A DNA stretch of 64,000 bases from Actinoplanes flavus (GCF_017592555.1 NZ_JAGFNS010000018.1:1-64000), one strand, 5' to 3'. Positions 15,405 through 24,364 are shown, numbered from the stretch's first letter. Notes: a model not told the origin generated them from the sequence alone. Made by a program: numbers and translations.

Positions 15405-17586
15405 GCCGCTGGGTGGCGCGGGTCAGGGCCACGTAGAGGTCGTTGACGCCGCGCCGCGACCCGGCCCGGATCTCCTCCGGGTCGACCAGCACCACGTGGT
15501 CGAACTCCAGGCCCTTGGCCTGCGTCACGGTCAGCAGGACGGCCGGTTCCTCCACGTCCTGGCCCAGGTCCGGCAACACCGCGGCGACCTCGGCGAGCCG
15601 CGCCACCGCGACGATCACGGCGAGACTGCCGTCGCCGGCCTCCGCGGCCACGATCGCGGCCAGGCCGGACAGGTCGCCGGTCAGTTCCCGCGGCTCCACA
15701 CCGGACGAGCGGACCGGGCGCGGCAGCTCGACCTGGGGGATCATCCGGCCGGCGTACGCCATGATCTCGGCCGGGGTGCGGTAGCTGACGGTCAGCTCGG
15801 CCAGCCGCCAGCGGTCCGCCACGTACGGCGACAGCACCTGCGACCACGACTCGGCGCCGGCCCCCGCGCCGGTCTGGGCCAGGTCGCCGACCACCGTCAT
15901 GGACCGGCTCGGGCAGCGGCGCATCAGCATCCGCCACGCCATCGGGCTGAGCTCCTGCGCCTCGTCGACGATCACGTGACCGTACGCCCAGGACCGGTCC
16001 GTCACCGCCCGCTCGGCCGCCGATCGCCACTGCCGGTCGGCCAGCCGCTCGGCGAGCATGTCGGCCTCCATCACGTCGGCGATGTTCGGGATCTCGGCCT
16101 CGTCGTCGGATTCCGCCTCGTACGACTTGGAGCCGGCCGTGATGTCCAGGACCCCCTGCGCGTAGTCCAGCCGGCCGCGCAGTTCCCGGGCGGCCGCCGC
16201 CCGGGCCGCGCTGTCGTCCGCGCCGAGCAGTTCGGCGGCCTCGTCGAGCAGTGGCACGTCCGCCGGGGTCCAGCCGCCGCCCGGCGCCCGGCGCAGATCC
16301 GGGTGGTCCGTGGTGGCGTACAGGTCGTCGAGGAACCGCTGCGGGGTGAGCTCCGGCCACAGCTCGTCGAGCACCGCCCGTACGCCCGGGTCGGCGGCCA
16401 GGTCGTCGCGGATGTCGGCCAGGTCCGCGGCGTTCAGCAGGTTCCGCTCGCCGGGCGCGTCGTCCTCGCCCAGCGGGTCGTCCCAGAACGGGTCGTCACC
16501 GATCCGCTCGGCGACCTGGGCGGCCAGCACGTCCAGGATCCCGTCGGCGAAGATCGGCCGGGCCAGGTTGTGCAGCCGGCCGGAGGCCCGCGCCCGCCGC
16601 CGGGCCGGCTCGCACGAGGCGGCGTCCAACCGCAGGACGTGCCGGTCCACCACGATCTCGATCGGCGCGGCCGGCACCCGCTGCCGGTCCCGGACCGCCT
16701 CGGCCAGCAGCTCCACCATCGCGGCACGGCCCTTCGCCTCGGCCGCCGCCTCCGGTTCGGCCCGGCGCGCGTCCACCCCCGGGAACAGGTCGCCGGGCGT
16801 GGCCAGCACCACCCCGGTCTCCGCGAGCGACGGCAGCACCTGCGAGATGTAGCGCAGGAACGTCGGGTTCGGGCCGACGATCAGCACACCGCGGGCGCTG
16901 AACTGCTCCCGGTGCGTGTAGAGCAGGAACGCCGCCCGGTGCAGCGCCACCGCGGTCTTGCCGGTGCCCGGGCCGCCCTGCACCACCAGCACGCCGCCGG
17001 CCGCCGACCGGATCACCCGGTCCTGTTCGGCCTGGATCGTCTCGACGATGTCGCGCATCCGGCCGGTCCGGTGCGCGTCCAGCGCCGCCATCAGCGCGGC
17101 CTCGCCGACCAGGGTGCCACTCGCGGCCGCTGCCGCGACGTCCGGATCGAGGACCTCGTCGTCCAGGCCCACGACGGTACGGCCACGCGTGCGGATGTGG
17201 CGGCGGCGGGCGACGCCGTACGGGGTGACGGCGGTGGCCACGTAGAACGGACGGGCGGCCGGGGCCCGCCAGTCGACGAGCAGCGGGTCCTCGGTGTCGT
17301 GGATGCCGATCCGCCCGATCCGCAACGGCGTGCCGTCGTGCGGGTCGAGGCGGCCGAAGCAGAGGCCGGACTCGACCGCGTCGTACCGGGCCAGGCGCTC
17401 GGCGTGACCGCGGGCGGCGCTGTCCCGCTGGGCGCGGGCCTCCGGGGTGCCGCCGGTCCGGCGCCACGTCTCGGCGAGGCGGGCGCGTTCCCGGTCCCGC
17501 ATCTCGTCGAGCCGGGTGTAGATCATCGTGACGTGCTGCTGCTCCTCGGCGAATTCCGTGGCGGAAACGCTTGACAGACTTGACAC
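15355..17586 (-). CDS. helR: HelR/HelD-type RNA polymerase recycling ATPase (superfamily 1 helicase-like)
   Basis: A 743-residue UvrD-like ATPase. HelD/HelR proteins bind RNA polymerase, pry it from stalled complexes and in some actinobacteria confer rifamycin tolerance. Visible: a charged N-terminus (EEQQHVTMIYTRLDEMRDR) like the polymerase-entering arm, Walker A GGPGTGKT at 204-211, Walker B VDEAQELSPM, motif III VVGDLAQ, SYRTPAEIM, and motif VI VALTRATQRL. The start is GTG 17586 with a GGAGG site. A large inverted repeat lies just upstream. The rifamycin-associated element known from some helR promoters was not seen. Confidence 0.9.
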   Translation of the reverse strand: MSSLSSVSATEFAEEQQHVTMIYTRLDEMRDRERARLAETWRRTGGTPEARAQRDSAARGHAERLARYDAVESGLCFGRLDPHDGTPLRIGRIGIHDTEDPLLVDWRAPAARPFYVATAVTPYGVARRRHIRTRGRTVVGLDDEVLDPDVAAAAASGTLVGEAALMAALDAHRTGRMRDIVETIQAEQDRVIRSAAGGVLVVQGGPGTGKTAVALHRAAFLLYTHREQFSARGVLIVGPNPTFLRYISQVLPSLAETGVVLATPGDLFPGVDARRAEPEAAAEAKGRAAMVELLAEAVRDRQRVPAAPIEIVVDRHVLRLDAASCEPARRRARASGRLHNLARPIFADGILDVLAAQVAERIGDDPFWDDPLGEDDAPGERNLLNAADLADIRDDLAADPGVRAVLDELWPELTPQRFLDDLYATTDHPDLRRAPGGGWTPADVPLLDEAAELLGADDSAARAAAARELRGRLDYAQGVLDITAGSKSYEAESDDEAEIPNIADVMEADMLAERLADRQWRSAAERAVTDRSWAYGHVIVDEAQELSPMAWRMLMRRCPSRSMTVVGDLAQTGAGAGAESWSQVLSPYVADRWRLAELTVSYRTPAEIMAYAGRMIPQVELPRPVRSSGVEPRELTGDLSGLAAIVAAEAGDGSLAVIVAVARLAEVAAVLPDLGQDVEEPAVLLTVTQAKGLEFDHVVLVDPEEIRAGSRRGVNDLYVALTRATQRLTVYRTGPVECAGGSR

Positions 17587-17605
17587 CCGTGCCTCCAGGC
17601 CCTAT

Positions 17606-17660
17606 TCTGATACTGGAACTCTCTGCTTCGTGTGACTTTTCCACGCAGAGACGTATCAGA
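17606..17660. repeat. 55-bp imperfect inverted repeat upstream of helR
   Basis: Outer arms TCTGATAC (17606-17613) and GTATCAGA (17653-17660) are perfect; an inner pair TCTCTGC / GCAGAGA follows, then a GTG/CAC core. It fills most of the 89-bp gap between the HIT gene and helR. It could be the HIT terminator, an operator, or an attenuator in the helR leader. The arms are A/T-rich compared with the other hairpins here and there is no U-tract. Confidence 0.7.
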
Positions 17661-17675
17661 GTACTCCCTCTCGCC

Positions 17676-18098
17676 TCAGTTCAGCAGCGCCTTCAGCGCT
17701 GCCGCGTCCGCACGCCAGTGCGACGCCTCCAGCAGCGGCGGGGGCGAGACCGGCAACGGGCCGTCGGCGCCCGCGTCGTCCGGATAGCGGGCGATCACAT
17801 GGGTGTGCAGGTGCTCACCGGGCTTCCCCAGGGTCAGGTAGTTGAGCGCCGCCGGGCGGAAACAGTCACGGATCGTCCGGGCGACCGTCAGCACCTCACG
17901 GTGGTAGAGGTCGGACTCCACCGGGCTCAGATCGATCGGCTCGGCCACGTGCCGGCCGCGCCACACCACGATCGCGTGGCCGCGGACATGCGCACGCCGG
18001 GCGAAATAGGTGTCGGAGACCCGGCCCGACCAGACCCGCAGACCGAACTCGGTCTCCTCCCGCCGCTCACCGCACCAGCCGCACCAGTCCTCCGCCAC
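17676..18098 (-). CDS. HIT-family nucleotide-binding protein
   Basis: A 140-residue protein of the histidine triad group, which hydrolyse or transfer nucleoside phosphates. The triad motif is HLHTHVIARY (about residues 96-105). An N-terminal CGWCGE pair of cysteines resembles the zinc site of some HIT proteins. The start is GTG 18098. It is upstream of helR on the same strand, with an inverted repeat between. Confidence 0.88.
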   Translation of the reverse strand: MAEDWCGWCGERREETEFGLRVWSGRVSDTYFARRAHVRGHAIVVWRGRHVAEPIDLSPVESDLYHREVLTVARTIRDCFRPAALNYLTLGKPGEHLHTHVIARYPDDAGADGPLPVSPPPLLEASHWRADAAALKALLN

Positions 18099-18155
18099 CC
18101 CGGAACCATAAACGATCCTCGATAGATCACGGTGCCCCGCGCGGTCGGCCGAGGC

Positions 18156-18641
18156 TCACCACAGGGCCTGGGAGCGCCACTTCTGGTTCGGTTTGCCGGT
18201 GCAGTTCTTCAAGCGGACGGTTCCGTGGCTGCCGTCCGCGCTCACGGCGTTCTGAGTGACGCAGCGGCCTCTGCGGTCGCCGGACTGCAGAGCCGAGGTG
18301 AACCACCAGTTCTGGCGGCCACCCTGCGCGTTGCAGGCCGCGACCCGGATCCGGGCGCCCTCGGCGGTGCTGTCCGGCTGGACGCAGTTCAGCCCCACCT
18401 GGAGCGCGCCGACGCTGCTCAGGAACAGGTTCTGGAACCGGTTCGACCGGTCGCAGACCGCGGTGAAGAGGACCTTGCCGACCACGCCGCCGGTCAGGCA
18501 CAGATTCGGGCTCTGGCCGGAGACGAGCAGACCCTGGTGCAACGGCGGCGGGCCGGGAGCGGCGACGACCGGGGTGACCGGCGCGGCCAGCAACGAGGCG
18601 GCCATCAAAAGCAGAGTTAGCACACGACCGGCGAACATCAT
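18156..18641 (-). CDS. Secreted ricin-type beta-trefoil lectin
   Basis: A 161-residue exported protein: signal peptide (about 1-28, LLLMAASLLAAPVTPVVAA) followed by one beta-trefoil of the ricin B type. Repeat signatures are visible as CLTGG, ACNAQGGRQNWWF and CTGKPNQKWR, the last two matching the QxW pattern. These domains bind carbohydrates outside the cell; no catalytic domain is attached. Stand-alone gene, divergent from the MBL hydrolase. Confidence 0.87.
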   Translation of the reverse strand: MMFAGRVLTLLLMAASLLAAPVTPVVAAPGPPPLHQGLLVSGQSPNLCLTGGVVGKVLFTAVCDRSNRFQNLFLSSVGALQVGLNCVQPDSTAEGARIRVAACNAQGGRQNWWFTSALQSGDRRGRCVTQNAVSADGSHGTVRLKNCTGKPNQKWRSQALW

Positions 18642-18744
18642 CCCAGATTAGGGCAAAAAGATCGGGCAGATCGGCAATTCGTCACTCCCGGACGGCCCGG
18701 CGCGGGGACGGTTTGGGAACCGGCGCGGCGGGTAGGCGCGGCGG

Positions 18745-19545
18745 ATGGGACCGGAAGCCACCGTCACCTTCGTCGGGAACGCCACCACACTGCTGCGGCT
18801 CGGGGCGTTCACGCTGCTCACCGATCCGGCGTTCGGGGCCGCCGGCAGCCGGGTGTACCTGGGGTGGGGGGCATGGACGCGACGGCTGCGGGGGCCGGCA
18901 CTCCCGTACCCCGAAATGCCCCGGCCCGACGTCATGCTGCTGTCGCACCTGCACGGTGACCACTTCGACCGGGTGGCGCGCAAGGCCGTTCCGGCCGACC
19001 TGCCGATCGTCACCACCCCGCAGGCGCGGCGCCGGTTGCGGCGCCGCTTCCCGGCGGCGCGCGGACTGCCCACCTGGGACGCCCAGGAATGGTCGCGCGA
19101 CGGGCAGACGCTGCGGATCACCGCGCTGCCGGGCCGGCACGGGCCGGGACCGGTGGACCGGCTGCTGCCGGACGTGATGGGCTCGCTGGTCGAGTGGGCC
19201 GTGGACGGGCAGCCGATGCTGCGGCTCTACGTCACCGGCGACACGCTGTACCGGCCGTTCCTCGGCGAGATCCGGGACCGCTGCGGCGACATCGACGCCA
19301 TGCTGATCCATCTGGGCGGCACCCGGCTGCTCGGGCTGCTGCTCACCATGGACGGGCGGCAGGGCGCCGACCTCACCGGGCTGATCCGGCCACGGCTCAC
19401 GCTGCCGATCCACGTCGACGACTACCGGGTGATGAAATCGCCGCTCAGCGACTACCTGACCGAGTGCCGGAACCGGTCGATCCCGGGCGTCCGGCCGCTC
19501 ACCCGCGGCGAGACCGTCACGCTGGCCCCGATCACGACCGGCTGA
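18745..19545 (+). CDS. MBL-fold metal-dependent hydrolase (UlaG-like)
   Basis: A 266-residue metallo-beta-lactamase-fold protein. The metal site is SHLHGDHFD (HxHxDH), with further ligands in GRHGPGP, TGDTLY and the C-terminal HVDDY. The N-terminal ATVTFVGNATTLLRLGAFTLLTDPAF matches the UlaG/RomA-like branch. The substrate is unknown. Transcribed with the membrane protein and decarboxylase that follow (47-bp and 16-bp gaps), though a common role is not evident. Confidence 0.88.
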   Translation: MGPEATVTFVGNATTLLRLGAFTLLTDPAFGAAGSRVYLGWGAWTRRLRGPALPYPEMPRPDVMLLSHLHGDHFDRVARKAVPADLPIVTTPQARRRLRRRFPAARGLPTWDAQEWSRDGQTLRITALPGRHGPGPVDRLLPDVMGSLVEWAVDGQPMLRLYVTGDTLYRPFLGEIRDRCGDIDAMLIHLGGTRLLGLLLTMDGRQGADLTGLIRPRLTLPIHVDDYRVMKSPLSDYLTECRNRSIPGVRPLTRGETVTLAPITTG

Positions 19546-19592
19546 CCGGAAACCGCCCCGGGGCACGCGGGCGGACACTAGCGTCAGCGGTG

Positions 19593-20108
19593 ATGATCTC
19601 GCGTCGCGGTCTGTTGCTGCTGAGCCTGATGTGCGGTGCCGGCGTGCTGTGGGCGGCCGGGCTGATCGGGGCACTCGCGTTCGGCACCCGGCCGGTGGTC
19701 ATCCCGATCGCGGTCGGGTTCGCGGCGATCCTGACCGTACCGGCGTTCGCGGCCGGGATCCTGGCGAACCGGCGCGGCTTCCAGACCCGCCAGCCGCGAC
19801 GGTTCTGGAGTCTGGCGTCGTGGGTGCCGCCGCACGTACCGGTCTGGGCGGCCGTCGCCGCCGCGGTCACCTTCTTCGGATTCTGGGTGGCGCTGGTGGG
19901 CGCGTTCGTGGCCCTGGACGGCACACCCGGCCGGCAGGACGGCAAGTACGTGCTGGAGGACCACGATCAGGTCGTCGAGGTGAGCCGGTCGGTGTACGAG
20001 CGGCAACTCGACCACGAGACACAGATCTCGCTGGCGGTGCTCGGGGCGTTCGCGGTCGGCGGGACGTTCCTGTGCGCGGCCCGCGCCACCGCTCACGAGG
20101 AGGTCTGA
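19593..20108 (+). CDS. Integral membrane protein of unknown function
   Basis: A 171-residue protein with about four membrane helices (about residues 7-27, 32-54, 84-105 and 145-163) and an extracellular or cytoplasmic loop of about 40 residues (DGTPGRQDGKYVLEDHDQVV) before the last. No family was recognised. ATG 19593 is directly preceded by an in-frame GTG that could also be used. Sixteen bp upstream of the decarboxylase gene. Confidence 0.7.
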   Translation: MISRRGLLLLSLMCGAGVLWAAGLIGALAFGTRPVVIPIAVGFAAILTVPAFAAGILANRRGFQTRQPRRFWSLASWVPPHVPVWAAVAAAVTFFGFWVALVGAFVALDGTPGRQDGKYVLEDHDQVVEVSRSVYERQLDHETQISLAVLGAFAVGGTFLCAARATAHEEV

Positions 20109-20124
20109 CCCGTCGTACCGTGAG

Positions 20125-21498
20125 GTGGTGGACGACGACGTGCTCGCCAGGGCCGCACGGATCGCAGCGGACTGGCTGGAATCCCTGGACCGGCGGCCGG
20201 TCGGCGAGACGGCCGGGCTGGCCGAGCTGCGCGAGCGGCTCGGCGGGCCGCTGCCGGACGGCCCGGTGGATCCGCTGACCGTCGTCGAGGAACTGGCCAC
20301 GGCCGCCGACCCGGGACTCGTCGCCAGCCCCGGTGGACGGTACTTCGGCTTCGTCATCGGCGGTGGGCTGCCGGCCGCGGTGGCCGCCGACTGGCTCACC
20401 ACGGTCTGGGACCAGAACGCGGGGCTCTACGCCTGCTCGCCCGCGGCGTCGGTGGCCGAGGAGGTGGCCGGTGAGTGGCTGCGGGAGTTGTTCCGGTTGC
20501 CGGCCGGCAGCTCGTACGCCTTCGTGCCCGGCTGTCAGAGCGCACACCTGACCTGCCTGGCGGCGGCCCGGCACCACGTGCTGCGCCGCGCCGGCTGGAA
20601 CGTCGAGACGCACGGGGTGGCCGGGGCGCCCGCGGTACGGATCGTGGTGAGCGCGCGGCGGCACACCACCGTCGACCGGGCGCTGCGGCTGCTCGGATTC
20701 GGCACGGCGTCGCTGACCGTGGTGCCCGCCGACGCCGCCGGCCGGATGGACGTGGCGGCGCTGCGGGACGCGCTGCACACCGGCGGGCCGGCGATCGTCT
20801 GCGCGCAGGCCGGCGAGGTGAACACCGGCGCCTTCGACGACCTGTCGGCGATCGCCGACGCGACCTCGGCGGCCGGGGCGTGGCTGCACGTGGACGGGGC
20901 GTTCGGGCTGTGGGTGCTGGCCAGCCCCCGGTTGCGGCACCTCGCGGCCGGGGCGGAACGGGCCGACTCGTGGGCGACCGACGCGCACAAGTGGCTGAAC
21001 GTGCCCTACGACAGCGGGATCGCCTTCTGCGCGCACCCGGAACCGCACCGGGCCGCGATCAGCACCACGGCCGACTACCTGGTGCAGAGCGGTCCGGACG
21101 GGCCACGGGACCAGATCGACTGGACGCCCGGATTCTCCCGGCGGGCCCGCGCCTTCCCGGTCTACGCGGCGCTGCGGTCGCTGGGCCGGCGTGGCGTCGC
21201 CGACCTGGTGGAGCGCTGCTGCGGGCACGCGCGGGACTTCGCGGCCGGGCTGGCGGGCGTCCCGGGTTGCGAGGTGCTCGGCGAGGTCGTGATCAACCAG
21301 GTCCTCTTCCGCTTCGGCGACGACGCGACCACCGACCGGGTGCTGCGGCACGTGGTCGACAGCGGCGAGGCGTGGCTGAGCGGCACCATGGCCGGCGGCC
21401 GGCGCGCCATCCGTCTGTCCGTGTGCAACTGGCGGACCAGCGCGGACGACATCGAACGAACCCTCACCGCCTTCCACCGCGCCACGGCCGCCGGCTGA
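20125..21498 (+). CDS. PLP-dependent group II decarboxylase family protein
   Basis: A 457-residue fold-type I PLP enzyme. The cofactor lysine lies in TDAHKWLNVPYDSG (about residue 292), the Asp that contacts the pyridine ring in WLHVDGAFGLW, and the N-terminal YFGFVIGGGLPAAVAADWL block matches aromatic-amino-acid/glutamate decarboxylase relatives. The substrate cannot be told by eye; members include tyrosine, tryptophan and aspartate decarboxylases. GTG 20125 is used; GTG 20128 is next to it. It is not EgtE, which has a different (cysteine-desulfurase-like) sequence. Confidence 0.88.
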   Translation: MVDDDVLARAARIAADWLESLDRRPVGETAGLAELRERLGGPLPDGPVDPLTVVEELATAADPGLVASPGGRYFGFVIGGGLPAAVAADWLTTVWDQNAGLYACSPAASVAEEVAGEWLRELFRLPAGSSYAFVPGCQSAHLTCLAAARHHVLRRAGWNVETHGVAGAPAVRIVVSARRHTTVDRALRLLGFGTASLTVVPADAAGRMDVAALRDALHTGGPAIVCAQAGEVNTGAFDDLSAIADATSAAGAWLHVDGAFGLWVLASPRLRHLAAGAERADSWATDAHKWLNVPYDSGIAFCAHPEPHRAAISTTADYLVQSGPDGPRDQIDWTPGFSRRARAFPVYAALRSLGRRGVADLVERCCGHARDFAAGLAGVPGCEVLGEVVINQVLFRFGDDATTDRVLRHVVDSGEAWLSGTMAGGRRAIRLSVCNWRTSADDIERTLTAFHRATAAG

Positions 21499-21608
21499 GA
21501 CCGGAGGAAGGCGATCAGGCATGGGAAGGTCTGGATCCGGTAAAGGTGCGGCACGAACCGGGCCCGGATCGGTTACGCCCTCGCGGACGGCGGGTACGGT
21601 CGAGGTCC

Positions 21609-21639
21609 GCGGGTGGCCGCCGAGGGGGAGGCCACCCGC
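21609..21639 (+). terminator. Terminator hairpin after the decarboxylase gene
   Basis: Perfect ten-base inverted repeat GCGGGTGGCC / GGCCACCCGC with an 11-base loop in the 191-bp gap before the next gene. Confidence 0.65.
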
Positions 21640-21689
21640 CTGTCATCACCCGCGAAGACGCTGACCGAAGACCTGATCGGAAGTGATCG

Positions 21690-22736
21690 TTGGCCGCCGT
21701 GACGAGCGACGAGGGGCAGCGGATCCGCCTCTGGTCCGTCGTCGGCGAGACCGGGGCGATCGCCACGGCCGGGCCGCGGGCGAAGGTGCGCGGCGAGGCG
21801 GGCGATCTGTTCGCGGTCGGCCCCGCGGGGACCGTGGTGATCACCAGCGGCGTGCGCACCGCCGAGGATCTGACCGTCACCGGGCCGTTCGCGCGCCTGG
21901 TCGAGGGGCGGCTGACCGGCGGCGACGCCCTGCCGGTGTATGTGTTCGCCCGCCTGCCGGACGGCTGCCTGACGCTGGGCACCGCGCGGGTGACCGAACT
22001 GGCCCGCCGCCGCGGCGTGCTCCAGCGGGCCGGTCTGCGGCTCTACACCCCGCTGCCACCGCACCTGCTGGATCTGGCCCGCCCGGACGGTCCACCGGCC
22101 GGGACCGACTGGCTGGACCTGCTGCCCGGCGACCCGATCGGGGCGCTGCGGGGGTTCCTCGCCGACTGGTACTCGGACGTCCCGCCCGCCACACCCGACC
22201 CGGCCGACGGGCTGCCCGGGCCGTTGCGCGCGTTCCACGAGGCGGCCGCCGGGCGCCCGGAGGTGTCCGGCGGCGCGCTGCGCGTCCTGCCGGGGCCGCC
22301 GGACACCGGGCCGGGCCGGACACTGGTGTTCGGCACGGCCTCGGACGGCACCTTCGATCTGCTGATGGAACCCGGCCTGGAGGATCCGCCGGTCTACTAC
22401 CACGGCCTCAGCGATCAGCCGTTGCGCGAGCGGGAGCGGCTTTCCGCGTACCTGCTGATGTCGAGCCTGACCCGCGCGGCGATGGACCGGGGCGGTGGCA
22501 TGGCGTTCGTCGACCGGGCGCAGGCCCGGCGGATCGTGGCCCCGCTACGCCGGGTGCCGCTGCGGCCGATGCGCTGGCCGTGCGCGCGTTCCCGGCTGTA
22601 CGCGGGGCCGGAGATGGTGGCGCTGGTCGGCGAGGACGACGCCGACTGGCTGGAGGTCTACGTCGGCGTCCGCCACCGTGAGGCCCTGCGCCGGCTGCGC
22701 AAACTGGGCCTGGACTGGGCCTCGCTGGAGGACTGA
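21690..22736 (+). CDS. Unknown protein, C-terminal half weakly SMI1/SUKH-like
   Basis: A 348-residue soluble protein. No family is certain. The segment GRTLVFGTASDGTFDLL followed by EDPPVYYHGLSD and a conserved LSAYLLMSSLTRAAM helix recalls the SMI1/KNR4 (SUKH) pattern seen in many actinobacterial immunity-like proteins, but the match is weak. The start is unusual: a GGAAG ribosome-binding site lies six bases before TTG 21690, while the next candidate, GTG 21699, is too far from it. Confidence 0.65.
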   Translation: MAAVTSDEGQRIRLWSVVGETGAIATAGPRAKVRGEAGDLFAVGPAGTVVITSGVRTAEDLTVTGPFARLVEGRLTGGDALPVYVFARLPDGCLTLGTARVTELARRRGVLQRAGLRLYTPLPPHLLDLARPDGPPAGTDWLDLLPGDPIGALRGFLADWYSDVPPATPDPADGLPGPLRAFHEAAAGRPEVSGGALRVLPGPPDTGPGRTLVFGTASDGTFDLLMEPGLEDPPVYYHGLSDQPLRERERLSAYLLMSSLTRAAMDRGGGMAFVDRAQARRIVAPLRRVPLRPMRWPCARSRLYAGPEMVALVGEDDADWLEVYVGVRHREALRRLRKLGLDWASLED

Positions 22737-22737
22737 G

Positions 22738-22818
22738 TCACTCGCTGATCGCGTCGATCAGGTCGCCGACCGGACGGTCCGGCAGCGCCCGGGCCACGTC
22801 GGCGACCGCGTACCCGCT
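22738..22818 (-). other. In-frame 26-codon open tail after the nnrD stop
   Basis: Directly after the TGA of the hydrate dehydratase gene the same frame stays open for 26 codons, ending with TGA at 22738-22740. Its translation begins SGYAVADVARALPD and has normal codon usage for this genome. It may be a decayed C-terminus of nnrD cut off by a stop mutation, the product of stop readthrough, or chance. It has no start codon of its own near the beginning. Confidence 0.35.
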
Positions 22819-23664
22819 TCACACCGAGGCAATCGTCGATGCGATTTCGTCGACGAGTTCGCGGGCCAGGAAGCCGATCCGGCCGTACCGCGGGGCCAGC
22901 CGCAGACCGCTGACCGCGTGCGCGTAGGCGCCCCAGCAGGCGGCCTGTGCCGGGTCGGCGCCGCGGCCGAGCAGTCCGGCCACGATGCCGGCGCGGACGT
23001 CGCCGCTGCCCGAGGTGCCGAGGCCGGCGTGACCGCTCTCCTCACGCCAGGCCGGGCCGTCCGGTGCGGCGATGTGGCCGTAGAGCGAGACCACGGCCTG
23101 ATGGCGTTCGGCCAGTTCGCGGGCGGCCGCGGCCAGATCGTCGCCGGGTTCGCGGCCGAGCAGATGGGCGGCCTCCACCAGGTTCGGGGTGAGCACGGCA
23201 CGGCGGCGGTCGAGCAGGCCGGGGTCCTTGCTGAGGGCGCCGAGGGCGTACGCGTCGAGGACCAGGGCGGTCTCCTCGGGCGCCCGGGCCAGCACGGCGC
23301 GCATCAGGCGGACGGTGTGGTCGACGTCGTCGAGGCCGGGCCCGAGCGCGATCACGTCGGCGCCGCCGGCCAGCTCGAGGATCTCGTCGGTGGGCGCGCC
23401 GTCCGGAGCGAGACCCACCACTTTGGCCTCCGGGACCGCGATGCTCAACGGTACGGCGGACTCCGCGGCCACCGCGAGCTGCAACCGCCCGGCGCCCGCC
23501 CGCAGCGCCGCGACCCCGGCCAGCAGCACCGCGCCCGGGGTGCAGCGGGCGCCGCCGACGACCAGCACGGTGCCGCGGGACTCCTTGCCACCCTGCGGGT
23601 CCGGCAGGGGCCAGTCGCGCAGCAGCGCGGGGGTGACGACCCGTTCCTCAGACCGGTTCGGCAT
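22819..23664 (-). CDS. nnrD: ADP/ATP-dependent NAD(P)H-hydrate dehydratase
   Basis: Repairs hydrated NAD(P)H. The 281-residue CARKD-type protein has GTVLVVGGARCTPGAVLLAG at the N-terminus, ALGPGLDD, TPNLVEAAHLLG and the nucleotide-binding loop LGTSGSGDVRAGIVAGLLG. The NnrE epimerase domain often fused to it is absent. The ATG at 23664 lies inside the end of the histidine phosphatase gene (17-bp overlap). The same frame remains open for 26 codons after the stop. Confidence 0.9.
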   Translation of the reverse strand: MPNRSEERVVTPALLRDWPLPDPQGGKESRGTVLVVGGARCTPGAVLLAGVAALRAGAGRLQLAVAAESAVPLSIAVPEAKVVGLAPDGAPTDEILELAGGADVIALGPGLDDVDHTVRLMRAVLARAPEETALVLDAYALGALSKDPGLLDRRRAVLTPNLVEAAHLLGREPGDDLAAAARELAERHQAVVSLYGHIAAPDGPAWREESGHAGLGTSGSGDVRAGIVAGLLGRGADPAQAACWGAYAHAVSGLRLAPRYGRIGFLARELVDEIASTIASV

Positions 23665-24364
23665 TGACGTCCTCCTGCCGGGTCGGCGGCGCGTCGTGCC
23701 GGTGCAGGTGCTCGACCGAGTTGAACAGGCCGGGTTCCAGGCGGTCGCCGGCGCGGGCCCAGGTGCTGACCGAGCAGTTGGCGATGGTGGTGCCGTGGGC
23801 GATCGCCATGAGTTCCGCCTCGCTGAGCCGCTCGGCCAGGTAGCGCACCATGAGCACGGTGGCCTCGTGGGCGAAGAGCACGACCCGGCCGCCGGGGTGG
23901 TCCTCGCCGATCTCGCGCAGCAGGGCGCGCAGTCGCAGCAGCACGTCGGCCCAGGACTCGCCACCGGGTGGCCGGTAGTAGAACTTGCCGAGCCGTTCCC
24001 GGCGGCGCGCCTCGGCGGGCAGCCGGGCCTGGACGCCGCGTGCCGTGAGCAGGTCGAGCACACCGAGCTCCCGGTCGCGCAGCCGCTCGTCGACGACGAT
24101 CTCGGCGGGGATCGAGCCGAGCGCGATCTCCGCGGTCTGCCGGGCACGCAGATAGGGCGACACCACGGCGAGCCCCGGTTGCTGCCCGCTCAGCCAGCGG
24201 CCGACCGCCTCGGCCTGGTCCCGTCCGGTCGGGGCGAGCGGCACGTCCGCGTCGCGTTCCGGGATGTCGATCAGCTCGGCGCCGCCGGCCTCGGCGTCCT
24301 GAGCGGTGACGTTTCCGGTGCTGAGGCCGTGCCGGACGACCGCGAGCCAGTCCAATCGGTGCAT
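23648..24364 (-). CDS. Histidine phosphatase (phosphoglycerate mutase-like)
   Basis: A 238-residue histidine phosphatase superfamily protein. The catalytic motif AVVRHGLSTGN is near residues 8-18; the second catalytic His lies in LFAHEATVLM, and RARQTAEIA contains a conserved Arg. The substrate is not evident. Overlaps nnrD by 17 bp and is divergent from the TauE/SafE gene. Confidence 0.87.
   Translation of the reverse strand: MHRLDWLAVVRHGLSTGNVTAQDAEAGGAELIDIPERDADVPLAPTGRDQAEAVGRWLSGQQPGLAVVSPYLRARQTAEIALGSIPAEIVVDERLRDRELGVLDLLTARGVQARLPAEARRRERLGKFYYRPPGGESWADVLLRLRALLREIGEDHPGGRVVLFAHEATVLMVRYLAERLSEAELMAIAHGTTIANCSVSTWARAGDRLEPGLFNSVEHLHRHDAPPTRQEDVNAEPV

Noticed and set aside
17587-17675. 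Rifamycin-associated element before helR
   Set aside because: The known 19-bp GC-rich palindrome was not found; only an unrelated A/T-richer inverted repeat is present.
20125-21498. PLP enzyme as the missing EgtE
   Set aside because: Its motifs are those of group II decarboxylases, not the cysteine-desulfurase-like EgtE, and it lies far from the egt operon.
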